Assembly (NCBI GenBank): GCA_910586865.1
Contig: CAJUIY010000067.1
Span: forward strand, 1 to 6,391
Source of the DNA: an uncultured Bacilli bacterium
Lineage (GTDB): Bacteria; Bacillota_I; Bacilli_A; RF39; UBA660
Direction of reading: 5' to 3'
Length of the DNA: 6,391 nucleotides
Shown here one piece after another: positions 1 to 6,003 of this stretch; the stretch's first letter is position 1; each line of letters begins with the position of its first letter. The notes beneath the pieces were generated by a model. It was not told the DNA's origin. It saw only the letters and a list, made by a program, of their open reading frames with translations, and ran no database searches. Position numbers and translations under genes: made by a program.

Positions 1-71
1 AAATTTTCTTTAAAAATGATATTTTTTTCTTTCAAATTTAGAATATCAATAATATAATTAAGTTGAGACAT
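1..71 (-). CDS. ISL3-like transposase, N-terminal fragment (runs off the window)
   Basis: Read on the minus strand from the ATG at 71-69, this gives 23 codons starting MSQLNYIIDILNLKEKNI and running off the left edge without a stop. From memory, this resembles the N-terminus of ISL3-family transposases of low-GC Gram-positives, which often start with a short hydrophobic helix followed by L-x-(I/L)-K-(D/E)-K-N-I. The zinc-finger and DDE catalytic parts would lie outside the window, so the family call rests on few residues. A GAAGG ribosome binding site (83-79 on the minus strand) sits 7 bases before the ATG, and a TGA lies in frame further upstream, which supports this start. It is divergent from the plus-strand genes. 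Alternatives are another small DNA-binding protein or a chance open frame. Confidence 0.5.
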   Translation of the reverse strand, partial: MSQLNYIIDILNLKEKNIIFKEN

Positions 72-134
72 ATAAAAACCTTCTTTCGTGTTAGTTTTGT
101 CACTTACATTGTATCAAGGTTTTCCTTATATGTC
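67..134. repeat. Imperfect inverted repeat enclosing the transposase start
   Basis: GACATATAA (67-75) pairs with TTATATGTC (126-134), and AAACCTT (76-82) with AAGGTTT (116-122). This gives 16 base pairs with a 3-base bulge (123-125) and a 33-base loop. On the minus strand one arm contains both the GG of the transposase ribosome binding site (79-80) and its ATG (69-71). A transcript entering from outside could therefore fold and hide the start, as is known for several insertion sequences such as IS10. On the plus strand the repeat is followed by TTTTTA (135-140), so it could also act as a weak terminator. The pairing is directly visible; either role is inferred. Confidence 0.5.
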
Positions 135-194
135 TTTTTATTATGAAAAAAGTGCATATAACGTTTTTTATTACACACACTAAAAATTATATAA

Positions 195-269
195 CCATAT
201 GTTTTTCCTAAAGTTTCTACCGAACAATTAGTAGATTCTGTTCATAAAGAATTTGTTTTAAAAAAGTAA
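195..269 (+). pseudogene. Possible 3' remnant of an interrupted gene
   Basis: A 24-codon segment is open from just after a TAA (192-194) to the stop TAA at 267-269. It reads PYVFPKV, then STEQLVDSVHKEFVLKK. There is no start codon at its head and no ribosome binding site. The product looks protein-like, with an amphipathic charged C-terminus, and its stop lies only three bases before an intrinsic terminator, as expected for the last codons of a gene. Its upstream limit coincides with the proposed end of the insertion sequence. I do not recognise the family. An open run of this length is not rare in such AT-rich DNA, so it may be chance. Confidence 0.3.
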
Positions 270-271
270 TG

Positions 272-305
272 AAAAAAAATCCTAGAAGTTATCTAGAATT
301 TTTTT
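272..305 (+). terminator. Intrinsic terminator, probably bidirectional
   Basis: CTAGA (282-286) and TCTAG (292-296) form a stem with a 5-base loop. After one C-A mismatch the stem continues through A/T pairs between the A-run at 273-279 and the T-run at 299-305. The T-run after the stem makes it a terminator on the plus strand, and the A-run would serve the minus strand. It separates the left region from the cluster starting at 411 and would end the possible gene remnant that stops at 269. The stem has few G-C pairs, so efficiency may be modest. Confidence 0.6.
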
Positions 306-348
306 ATGTTTATAATAAGTGGTGGTTATATAAATATATTTTAGAGAA

Positions 349-384
349 TATAGTATGTGCTTTTTACTAGAAATATACTATAAT
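349..384 (+). promoter_or_regulatory. Candidate promoter of the nitroreductase cluster, with an overlapping inverted repeat
   Basis: A perfect TATAAT (379-384) lies 26 bases before the first ATG at 411. No good -35 hexamer is present at 16-18 bases upstream, so the promoter may be weak or need an activator. The 8-bp inverted repeat TATAGTAT (349-356) and ATACTATA (375-382) spans the -35 to -10 interval, and its right half overlaps the -10 box, the usual place for a repressor site. In DNA this AT-rich, both the -10 match and the repeat could be coincidental. Confidence 0.4.
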
Positions 385-410
385 ATAAATAGAAAGAAGG
401 GTGAATAGAA

Positions 411-932
411 ATGGATTTTTTAGAACTAACAAAGAAAAGATATTCTTGTAGAAATTTTTCAGATAAAAAGGTAGAGAAAGAAAAGCTAGAAAAAATTTTG
501 GAAGCGGGAAGATTTGCTCCTACTGGTCGTAATAATCAACCACAAAGAATATTAGTTTTGCAGGAAGAGAAAGAATTAGAAAAAATAAAAGAATGTACTC
601 CATACGGATGGAATGCACCTGTTATGTTTATCGTTTGTTATGATAAAGAAGTGTCTTGGAAAAGAAAAGCAGATGGAAAAGATGGAGGTATCGTAGATGC
701 TTCTATTGTAACGGCCCATATGATGCTTGAGGTTACTAATTTAGAACTCGGAACAACTTGGATTGGATCTTTTGATCCAGAAAAGGTAAAAGAGGTGTAT
801 CATATTCCAGATTTTTATGAGGTAGTAGCCTTATTACCAATTGGTTATCCAAGTGATGAAGCAAAACCTAGTGATAATCATGAAAAAAGACTACCTTTAG
901 AGGAAACCGTTTATTGGGAATCTTTTCATTAG
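411..932 (+). CDS. Nitroreductase family protein (FMN-dependent oxidoreductase)
   Basis: This 173-residue protein belongs to the nitroreductase fold family: cytosolic, usually homodimeric flavoenzymes that use NAD(P)H to reduce nitro compounds, quinones, enones or other electron acceptors. Visible family features are the N-terminal FMN-phosphate segment KRYSCRNFSDKKV (residues 9-21), RFAPTGRNNQPQRI (34-47), LELGTTWIG (111-119), and the C-terminal LLPIGYPSDEAKP (141-153) followed by HEKRLPLEE (157-165). The length fits the short nitroreductase subgroup, and the protein appears complete. An AAGGGTGA ribosome binding site lies about 7 bases upstream of the ATG, and the stop is TAG. It is the first gene of a tightly spaced cluster, with the ATP-grasp gene 30 bases downstream. 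The true substrate cannot be read from the sequence. Family assignment is secure; specificity is unknown. Confidence 0.93.
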   Translation: MDFLELTKKRYSCRNFSDKKVEKEKLEKILEAGRFAPTGRNNQPQRILVLQEEKELEKIKECTPYGWNAPVMFIVCYDKEVSWKRKADGKDGGIVDASIVTAHMMLEVTNLELGTTWIGSFDPEKVKEVYHIPDFYEVVALLPIGYPSDEAKPSDNHEKRLPLEETVYWESFH

Positions 933-962
933 AGATATATTTTATATTGAGGAGATGTTACA

Positions 963-2117
963 ATGTGGTATTGTTTTGATAAAAATTTTGAATTTGAGTA
1001 TTCAAAAAGAGAAATGGCATTAGCAAAAATAAATAAAAATGGTATTTTATATGATAGTGATTGGAAAGCTTTTACCGATTTTTCTGGAAATAGGATAGAT
1101 ATTACGAACCAAGTAATCTTTCCAAGAACTGGAATATCTCAAATATATGAGATGAATAATGAAATGGTAAAACAAGGTGGAATTCCAATCGTTGATAGCA
1201 ATCAAATAGCTAAAATAACATCTTGGCCATTGTATTATCATCCTTCTCGGAAAATGCAAATTTTAAAAGGAAAAGATTTAATAAATTTAGGTGTTATTAC
1301 TAAGTTAGAAAAAGAGTATGGGAAAGAGATATTTTTGAAAACAAAAGAGAAAAACTTTAATGGTGTCATAAAAATAGATTTACTAAAAGACAACCAATGT
1401 ATCTTTTATAAAGCATTAAACTATCATCTTGATGAGGAGTTTATCATAAGTGAAAAAGTGGATATTGCAGAGGATGAATATGGTTTAAAAGAATATCGGT
1501 GCTTTGTTGTGAATAATCAAATTTATAATATTTCAAGATTTACCACTACTATTTTGCATGGAATAGAAGAAGAGGTATTACAAAAAGCAGAAGAAATTTT
1601 AGATGGTATGAAGGAAGTATTTCCAACTTGTTATGTTATGGATTTATTCGAGTATCAAAAAGATGGAAAAAGCTATCTGGATGTCGTTGAATTTAATCCG
1701 ATTCATTCTTCAGGATTATACTTATATAATTCGGTAATGGAAAAAAGTGCAGATTTGTTACATAAAAATAAGAAAAGTATTTCAACGGAATTTATTGATA
1801 CAGTAGAGGAATGTACCATGCAAGGAAAAGTAGTTAATGATAGAGAAAACTTATATGAGATTTCTAACAGTTTTTCTAACGATTTAAGAAGTATTTACTT
1901 AACGGGAGATAGGGGTGTTATTTTTGCTACTGATGTACACTTAACAATAGAAGATTTCTCCAAGCATAGAGGGGCATTTTGTCTAGAAAATCTGACTCCT
2001 TTTAGTGATGATGACTGGCAACAACCTTCTGTTGATGATATCTTTGGGGATTTATCAACAGAACTTACGGAGAAGCTTAAGACTCTTCTAAAAAAAGAAA
2101 AACGTGGAAAATCATAG
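963..2117 (+). CDS. ATP-grasp domain protein (R2K-like) with C-terminal extension
   Basis: The 384-residue product looks like an ATP-grasp ligase of the R2K type (the DUF4343-like group), a fold that uses ATP to join a carboxylate to an amine or similar nucleophile through an acyl-phosphate. The N-terminal 1-115 contains the pre-ATP-grasp region, including IFPRTGISQIYEMNNEM (52-68) and GGIPIVDSN (72-80). The ATP-binding part has a lysine-rich strand FLKTKEKNFNGVIK (124-137), EYRCFVVNNQIYNISRF (177-193), YVMDLFEY (224-231), and the Mg-binding strand VVEFNPIHSSGLY (241-253) with Glu243 and Asn245. Residues from about 270 to the end form an extra region ending in a Lys/Arg-rich tail that I cannot assign. 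A GAGGAGA ribosome binding site precedes the ATG at good spacing; the stop is TAG. The substrate is unknown. No signal peptide or membrane segment is seen, so it should be cytosolic. Confidence 0.8.
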   Translation: MWYCFDKNFEFEYSKREMALAKINKNGILYDSDWKAFTDFSGNRIDITNQVIFPRTGISQIYEMNNEMVKQGGIPIVDSNQIAKITSWPLYYHPSRKMQILKGKDLINLGVITKLEKEYGKEIFLKTKEKNFNGVIKIDLLKDNQCIFYKALNYHLDEEFIISEKVDIAEDEYGLKEYRCFVVNNQIYNISRFTTTILHGIEEEVLQKAEEILDGMKEVFPTCYVMDLFEYQKDGKSYLDVVEFNPIHSSGLYLYNSVMEKSADLLHKNKKSISTEFIDTVEECTMQGKVVNDRENLYEISNSFSNDLRSIYLTGDRGVIFATDVHLTIEDFSKHRGAFCLENLTPFSDDDWQQPSVDDIFGDLSTELTEKLKTLLKKEKRGKS

Positions 2118-2161
2118 ATTGTTATATTTTGTTAAATATTGATAGAAAAGAGGAAATTTGA

Positions 2162-3043
2162 ATGGATAAAATTATTGTAGAAGTAGGTTCCACTATTACA
2201 AAAATAGATAAGTATGATGGAAAGGTGGTTACCAGGTTAGAGGATGTTACTATTTGGTTTAAAAAGAATTACAAAGAAGAAAATAAAATAAAAACAAGTG
2301 ATTATCAAAAACTAGTGGAAAAGATAAAAGCACTGAGAAAAAAATATAGCGATATCTATGTAGGTGGAACTAGTATTTTTAGGACAATAAGTGAAGAAGA
2401 AAGAGAAGAATTTCAAAAAAATTTCCAAAAAGATACGGGGTGTTGCTTTCATATCATTTCCCAAGAAGATGAGAGTAAATTAACGGTTGCTGGAGTAATA
2501 AAAAAGGGAAATCAAAAGGTTTGTGTTATGATTGCAGGAGGAGGTTCTACAGAACTGGTAATTTATCATAACGGAATAAAAGAAAATGTTGGAACCTCGT
2601 TTGGTGTTATGGATGTTATGGAGCAGTTTCCTGATTTAGCAGATGATTTGGCAACGACTCCTTTGGAAGATGTAAAAAATTATATTAAAGAAAGATTACA
2701 TTTTCCAAAAGAAAAGGCAGATATTTTAATATTAGCTGGAGGAAATCATGAGTATTTCGCAAGAACTTCTGGAATAAAATATGAAGAAAATACCTTGTAT
2801 CAAGACTCAGTACAACCCATTATGATGGATATCAAAACAAGAAGGGAAGAAACGGAAAGGTACTTTAAAGAAATTTCATTAGATGAAATTAGAAGTAGAG
2901 TAGAAGATCCTAGTTGGTGGTATGCAACGAGGGCAATGTGTGCTTTTTCTTTAGTAATTGCAGAAGAGATAGAAGCAAATTATATCATTCCAACAAACGT
3001 TGGTATGGTCTATGGATTATTAGATTGTTTTAAGAGTGAATAA
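2162..3043 (+). CDS. Ppx/GppA-like phosphatase (short, two-lobed actin-like ATPase fold)
   Basis: At 293 residues this matches the short form of the exopolyphosphatase/guanosine pentaphosphate phosphatase family, with two actin-like lobes and no C-terminal HD region. The phosphate-1 loop is VEVGSTITKI (6-15). GGTSIFRTISEE (68-79) resembles the family's (A/G)TSAxR block. SQEDESKL (100-107) holds Glu104, which aligns with the catalytic Glu of the usual SGxEEARL motif. The phosphate-2 loop is IAGGGSTEL (124-132), and LAGGN (191-195) is the later glycine motif. The C-terminal TRAM...NVGMVYGLL block is also family-like. Two positions differ from the standard enzymes: the Asp at the head of phosphate-1 is Glu7, and the Asp of DIGGGSTEL is Ile124. 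It may therefore have altered activity or substrate, such as another phosphoanhydride. Start: ATG with AGAGGAAA upstream. It sits 44 bases after the ATP-grasp gene and 21 before lrgA. Confidence 0.8.
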   Translation: MDKIIVEVGSTITKIDKYDGKVVTRLEDVTIWFKKNYKEENKIKTSDYQKLVEKIKALRKKYSDIYVGGTSIFRTISEEEREEFQKNFQKDTGCCFHIISQEDESKLTVAGVIKKGNQKVCVMIAGGGSTELVIYHNGIKENVGTSFGVMDVMEQFPDLADDLATTPLEDVKNYIKERLHFPKEKADILILAGGNHEYFARTSGIKYEENTLYQDSVQPIMMDIKTRREETERYFKEISLDEIRSRVEDPSWWYATRAMCAFSLVIAEEIEANYIIPTNVGMVYGLLDCFKSE

Positions 3044-3064
3044 AATAAGAAAAGGAGATTTTTT

Positions 3065-3457
3065 ATGAAACATATTTTTTCATTAGGAGTGGTTTTACTT
3101 TTTTGTCTATTTGGAGAAATTGTAAAAGCAGTTTTGCCATTTCCTATACCTGCTAGTATTTATGGGATGGTATTGTTATTTATATCCTTAGAACTAAAAA
3201 TCATTAAGCTTGAACAGATTAGTAATGTAGCACATTATTTCATTTCCATTATGTTAATCTTTTTTATCATGCCAGCAGTTAGTATTATGGACTCTTTTTC
3301 TTTAATAAAAAATCATGTTTTTGAAATACTAATCGCTATTATCATACCAACTATCTTAGTAGTAATTGTAACAGGATTAGTTACACAAAAGGTAGAAAAG
3401 TTATCTATGAGACATCAGAAAAAAGAAGGAGAGATGGTTCATGAAAATAATAACTAA
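3065..3457 (+). CDS. lrgA: LrgA/CidA family holin-like membrane protein
   Basis: This is a 130-residue hydrophobic protein with about four predicted membrane segments (roughly residues 5-24, 29-46, 57-77 and 84-107) and a charged C-terminal tail. The family signature is clear: PFPIPASIYGMVLLF (25-39) corresponds to the conserved P-x-P-x-S-x-x-G-M-x-x-L-F motif, and FFIMPAVSIMD (66-76) matches the second conserved loop. LrgA/CidA proteins act in the cytoplasmic membrane. In staphylococci and relatives they affect murein hydrolase activity and cell death, and some LrgAB pairs in other bacteria move pyruvate or related metabolites. AAAGGAGA (3051-3058) lies 6 bases before the ATG. The last 17 bases overlap the lrgB start, implying translational coupling. 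The LrgA versus CidA label is by family only; a neighbouring LytSR regulator is not in the window. Confidence 0.9.
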   Translation: MKHIFSLGVVLLFCLFGEIVKAVLPFPIPASIYGMVLLFISLELKIIKLEQISNVAHYFISIMLIFFIMPAVSIMDSFSLIKNHVFEILIAIIIPTILVVIVTGLVTQKVEKLSMRHQKKEGEMVHENNN

Positions 3458-4151
3458 TTCGGAATATTTTGGTTTTTGTCTTAGTATTTTTATCTTTTTT
3501 CTTAGTGTTAAAATGGGGGAAAGAGTGAAGAAAAAAAATAAGGCGTTAGCTATGCTTTTCAATCCTCTATTATTATCTACTTTTTCGATTATTTTCATAT
3601 TAAAAATAGCAGGGATTACTTATGATGAATTTTATATTAGTGGAAAATATTTGTATTATTTTTTAACCCCAACAACAGTATGTTTAGCTGTTCCCTTATA
3701 TAAAAACTTAGAAAAAATCAAGAAAGACTTTTTAGCTGTACTATCTGGAATTGTGGCTGGTTGTTTAACGAATATGGTTTCTGTTATTGTAATTACGAAA
3801 TTATGTGGCTTAGATCAAGTTTTATTAGCATCTATCATACCAAAATCTGTAACAGCACCAATTGCTATGGGAATTAGTAATGAAATTGGTGGAATAGAGG
3901 CACTCACTGTTCTAGTGGTCATTCTTACTGGATTTTGTGGTGCCATACTAGCTCCTTTATTATTTAAAATGTTTCATATTAAAAGTAAGGTTGCTCAAGG
4001 GATTGCCTTTGGAACTTCGGCACATGGATCAGGTACAGGTGTTGCCTCTACTTTTGGAGAAGAACAAGCCGCTATGAGTGGACTTGCTATGAGTATTAAT
4101 GGTATTTTAACGGTTATCATCATACCAATTGTGATGAGGCTTGTAGTGTAA
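3441..4151 (+). CDS. lrgB: LrgB/CidB family membrane protein
   Basis: The 236-residue product is a multi-pass membrane protein with about six to eight hydrophobic stretches, and it partners LrgA. Conserved LrgB blocks are NPLLLST (41-47), YYFLTPTTVCLAVPLY (72-87), PKSVTAPIAMGIS (134-146) and GTSAHGSGTG (191-200), the last matching the family's GTxxHxxGT signature. Its length is typical of the family, and nothing appears missing. The ATG at 3441 lies inside the end of lrgA, and AAGGAGAG (3426-3433) precedes it by 7 bases, so the two are almost certainly co-translated. LrgA/LrgB pairs function together in the cytoplasmic membrane, either in control of autolysis or as a metabolite export/import pair, depending on the species. 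The stop is TAA, and no strong terminator follows before the next promoter. Confidence 0.92.
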   Translation: MKIITNSEYFGFCLSIFIFFLSVKMGERVKKKNKALAMLFNPLLLSTFSIIFILKIAGITYDEFYISGKYLYYFLTPTTVCLAVPLYKNLEKIKKDFLAVLSGIVAGCLTNMVSVIVITKLCGLDQVLLASIIPKSVTAPIAMGISNEIGGIEALTVLVVILTGFCGAILAPLLFKMFHIKSKVAQGIAFGTSAHGSGTGVASTFGEEQAAMSGLAMSINGILTVIIIPIVMRLVV

Positions 4152-4160
4152 ATAAAAAAG

Positions 4161-4189
4161 TAGAAAAAAGCTAAGATCTATGATAGAAT
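4161..4189 (+). promoter_or_regulatory. Sigma-A type promoter with extended -10
   Basis: TAGAAA (4161-4166, four of six matches to TTGACA) is followed by a 17-base spacer and TAGAAT (4184-4189, five of six matches to TATAAT). TG at 4181-4182 gives an extended -10. The predicted transcript start near 4196 leaves a leader of about 24 bases before the ATG at 4220. This suggests that the last two genes form their own transcription unit, and it supports 4220 rather than 4424 as the true start. A small GATAG/CTATC inverted repeat (4182-4186, 4194-4198) overlaps the -10 and start region. Confidence 0.55.
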
Positions 4190-4219
4190 AAGGCTATCTA
4201 TTAAAAAAGGAGAGATTTT

Positions 4220-5983
4220 ATGTTTGGAAAGTGGAGAGATAATAAAGAAAGAAAAAAGAGGGTAGAATAGGAAAATAAATTCAAGGAATTTTTAGAACAA
4301 CATCCAGAAATTATTTTACCAGATTATATTACGTTAGCAGAATATTTTGATTTTGTTGGTGGAAAAACCTTTAATCAATATACAGAAGAAGAAAAACAAT
4401 ATCTATTAGATTCTTTTAAAATCATGGATATAGAGGGATATACGATTCACGATGTAGGAGTGATTCTCTCTACAAAATTTAAGTTTTTGAATGCAAAGGA
4501 TTTTGAAAAAAAGTATCTTTTTGATGTTACAAAAGTATACTTACTTTTAAATAGTAAAGAAATAAAGCGTCCTGCTAATATTTATTATAACTTTGTAAAT
4601 AATTATTATGATGCTTTTTCTGGTTGTGATTTCTGTGAAAGAGAAAAATATAGTATTTTATTAAACGCAATAGAAAGTAATGAAAATATTTTAAAAGAAA
4701 TGAATCAAAAACAAAGAGAAAAGTTCTTAGCATTAGAACCAAGAAATATGGCTGTTATTAGTACTTTTTTTAGAGAACGTTCTTCTTGGGATAAACAATT
4801 TGATGTAGTAGGTGCAATCAATAGCTTTTTAGATCCTTTAACAATATCACAAGTGGAAACGTTAAGTGATTTTTCTGAAAAGAAGTTTACGGATTTACTA
4901 AATCATTGCGTTTATGGTACTTTTTTGCATTCCCTTTTATTCTCTTTATTTGATGAAGAATTCCTTGAAAATGAAAAAGCATCCATTGATTACAACCAAT
5001 GGTATATTGCATTGAATTTTTTTCCTGAATATTTTCTTACTTACTTAAAGGAAGAATCTTATAAGAATCAAAGAGAATTTCTAAATTATATGAAAAATCT
5101 AAATGAACCTACTTTGGTAGGTTGCAATCATTCTCTAAGCTCTGTTCCGGAAAAGTATCGAGATGATGTAAGTAAATATGTTATAGAGAATGACGATTTT
5201 CGCTGTTTATCCGCAAAGAAGATGGAAATGATATTTATGGAACTTTTTAGGGCTTATGAAAATAATAATGATATTTGTTATATGGCGTGTCTTCCATACT
5301 TGGTTTCTCTTGCTCCCAATGTATCTGTAAAGGTATTAGACTCTACTATTCCATTCCTTTGTCATGAAACGGATAGAGAAATATTAGAAACTAAAATAGA
5401 GGCAATTGAAAAAGTAAGAAAGGATATAGAAAACATTTTTGATGAAGGAGTGCAATATGACTTATATCTTACTCTACTAGAATCTTCCAAAAATCTTTCT
5501 AAAGAGAAACAAATAAAACAATTAAAAGCCCGTAGTAGCTATTTTAAAGATCATCATTTAGTGGATGTTCTTATGGATGCATCTGGAAATAGGAATCATT
5601 TTGAGGAGTTGCAAGAATTATTAGAAAGTCATAATGGAAAGAAACATCACAATCAAAGTTATCGACTTATGGAAATAGCATATCAATATTCTGATGATAT
5701 AGTAGATAGAGTCATTCAACAGTTAGAAAATGTCTCTTCTGGAAAAGAAGCCAAACAAATTATGGATTATATTACACAAGAGAAATTTTTACAGGCTTCT
5801 GATGAAGATAAGTTAGAACAATTAGAAAATCTACCAGGACAAATGTTATCTTTTGAAAAAGATGGAATGACGATTGAAATCTGTGGTGTTGACTCCATTT
5901 CTAAAAAACCAGAACAACTAATTTTTAAAAATAAAGATACGGGTGCAAAAATTAAAGTAAAAAGTAGTAATATGAAAAAATAA
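4220..5983 (+). pseudogene. Full-length reading frame of an unknown protein, broken by an in-frame TAG
   Basis: An ATG at 4220 has a strong AAGGAGAG ribosome binding site (4207-4214, 5 bases away) and a promoter at 4161-4189. It starts MFGKWRDNKERKKRVE and meets TAG at 4268-4270 (codon 17). The same frame then stays open for 51 more codons before the internal ATG at 4424, and on to TAA at 5981-5983. Both other frames close within 25 bases of the TAG, and the 51 codons read like protein (for example KFKEFLEQHPEIILPDYI). The simplest reading is a gene of about 587 codons with a single nonsense change, for instance from GAG, CAG or AAG, or a sequencing or assembly error. The nitroreductase and ATP-grasp genes end sensibly at TAG, which argues against recoding. 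Readthrough cannot be excluded. Confidence 0.65.
4424..5983 (+). CDS. Large open part of the unknown helical protein
   Basis: This is the longest uninterrupted part of the frame: 519 residues from an internal ATG. That ATG has no ribosome binding site (the upstream bases are A/T-rich without a GGAG-like core), so the start is probably not natural. I do not recognise the family. The sequence is soluble and highly charged, without signal peptide or membrane helices. Most of it looks alpha-helical, perhaps a helical-repeat arrangement, with short blocks such as EKIEAIEKVRKDI-like charged helices around 320-340. The last ~45 residues (475-519) look beta-rich (SFEKDGMTIEICGVDS onward) and end in a Lys-rich tail. 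A CxxC pair occurs at 68-71 (GCDFC), but without a second pair to make a zinc site obvious. The cupin gene follows 20 bases downstream and is likely co-transcribed. If expressed only from here, it would be an N-terminally truncated product. Confidence 0.6.
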   Translation: MDIEGYTIHDVGVILSTKFKFLNAKDFEKKYLFDVTKVYLLLNSKEIKRPANIYYNFVNNYYDAFSGCDFCEREKYSILLNAIESNENILKEMNQKQREKFLALEPRNMAVISTFFRERSSWDKQFDVVGAINSFLDPLTISQVETLSDFSEKKFTDLLNHCVYGTFLHSLLFSLFDEEFLENEKASIDYNQWYIALNFFPEYFLTYLKEESYKNQREFLNYMKNLNEPTLVGCNHSLSSVPEKYRDDVSKYVIENDDFRCLSAKKMEMIFMELFRAYENNNDICYMACLPYLVSLAPNVSVKVLDSTIPFLCHETDREILETKIEAIEKVRKDIENIFDEGVQYDLYLTLLESSKNLSKEKQIKQLKARSSYFKDHHLVDVLMDASGNRNHFEELQELLESHNGKKHHNQSYRLMEIAYQYSDDIVDRVIQQLENVSSGKEAKQIMDYITQEKFLQASDEDKLEQLENLPGQMLSFEKDGMTIEICGVDSISKKPEQLIFKNKDTGAKIKVKSSNMKK

Positions 5984-5990
5984 AAAGATT

Positions 5991-5995
5991 GGGAG
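5991..5995 (+). promoter_or_regulatory. Ribosome binding site deciding the cupin start
   Basis: GGGAG lies 8 bases before the ATG at 6004. An in-frame TTG at 5989 could extend the protein by five codons, but it overlaps this site and has no ribosome binding site of its own, so the ATG at 6004 is preferred. Confidence 0.6.
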
Positions 5996-6003
5996 AAAAT
6001 GAA

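Larger units (their letters stand above)
1..196 (-). mobile_element. Probable end of an ISL3-type insertion sequence
   Basis: The transposase-like start at 71 lies about 125 bases from a minus-strand sequence starting GGTTATATAATTTTTAGTGT (196-177). Starting with GG, being AT-rich and lying 100-150 bases before the transposase start would fit the terminal repeat of an ISL3-family element. The opposite end is outside the window, so neither the inverted terminal repeat nor the roughly 8-bp target duplication can be checked. The boundary at 196 is a guess; the presence of some insertion-sequence DNA on this side is more likely than the exact end. Confidence 0.35.

Noticed and set aside
1..410. 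CRISPR array, tRNA or riboswitch in the left non-coding region
   Set aside because: No regularly spaced repeats, cloverleaf pattern or recognisable riboswitch core could be found by eye.
1047..1259. 70-codon open frame on the minus strand
   Set aside because: It lies entirely inside the ATP-grasp gene, and I see no domain or neighbouring gene that supports it.
930..2117. TAG recoded as a sense codon throughout this genome
   Set aside because: The nitroreductase and ATP-grasp genes end at TAG at sensible family lengths, and other stops follow in frame within a few codons (TGA and TAA).
2124..2139. ATATTT/AAATAT hairpin between the ATP-grasp and phosphatase genes as a terminator
   Set aside because: All six pairs are A-T with no following T-run. 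It is too weak, and expected by chance in this composition.
3401..3598. 65-codon open frame on the minus strand
   Set aside because: It overlaps the lrgA end and lrgB start; its A/T-driven Phe/Ile-rich product is the shadow of membrane-protein coding.
4220..4270. A 16-codon leader peptide as an independent regulatory gene
   Set aside because: It is possible, but the frame continues without shift and reads as protein for 51 codons before the next ATG, so a broken gene explains the data more simply.
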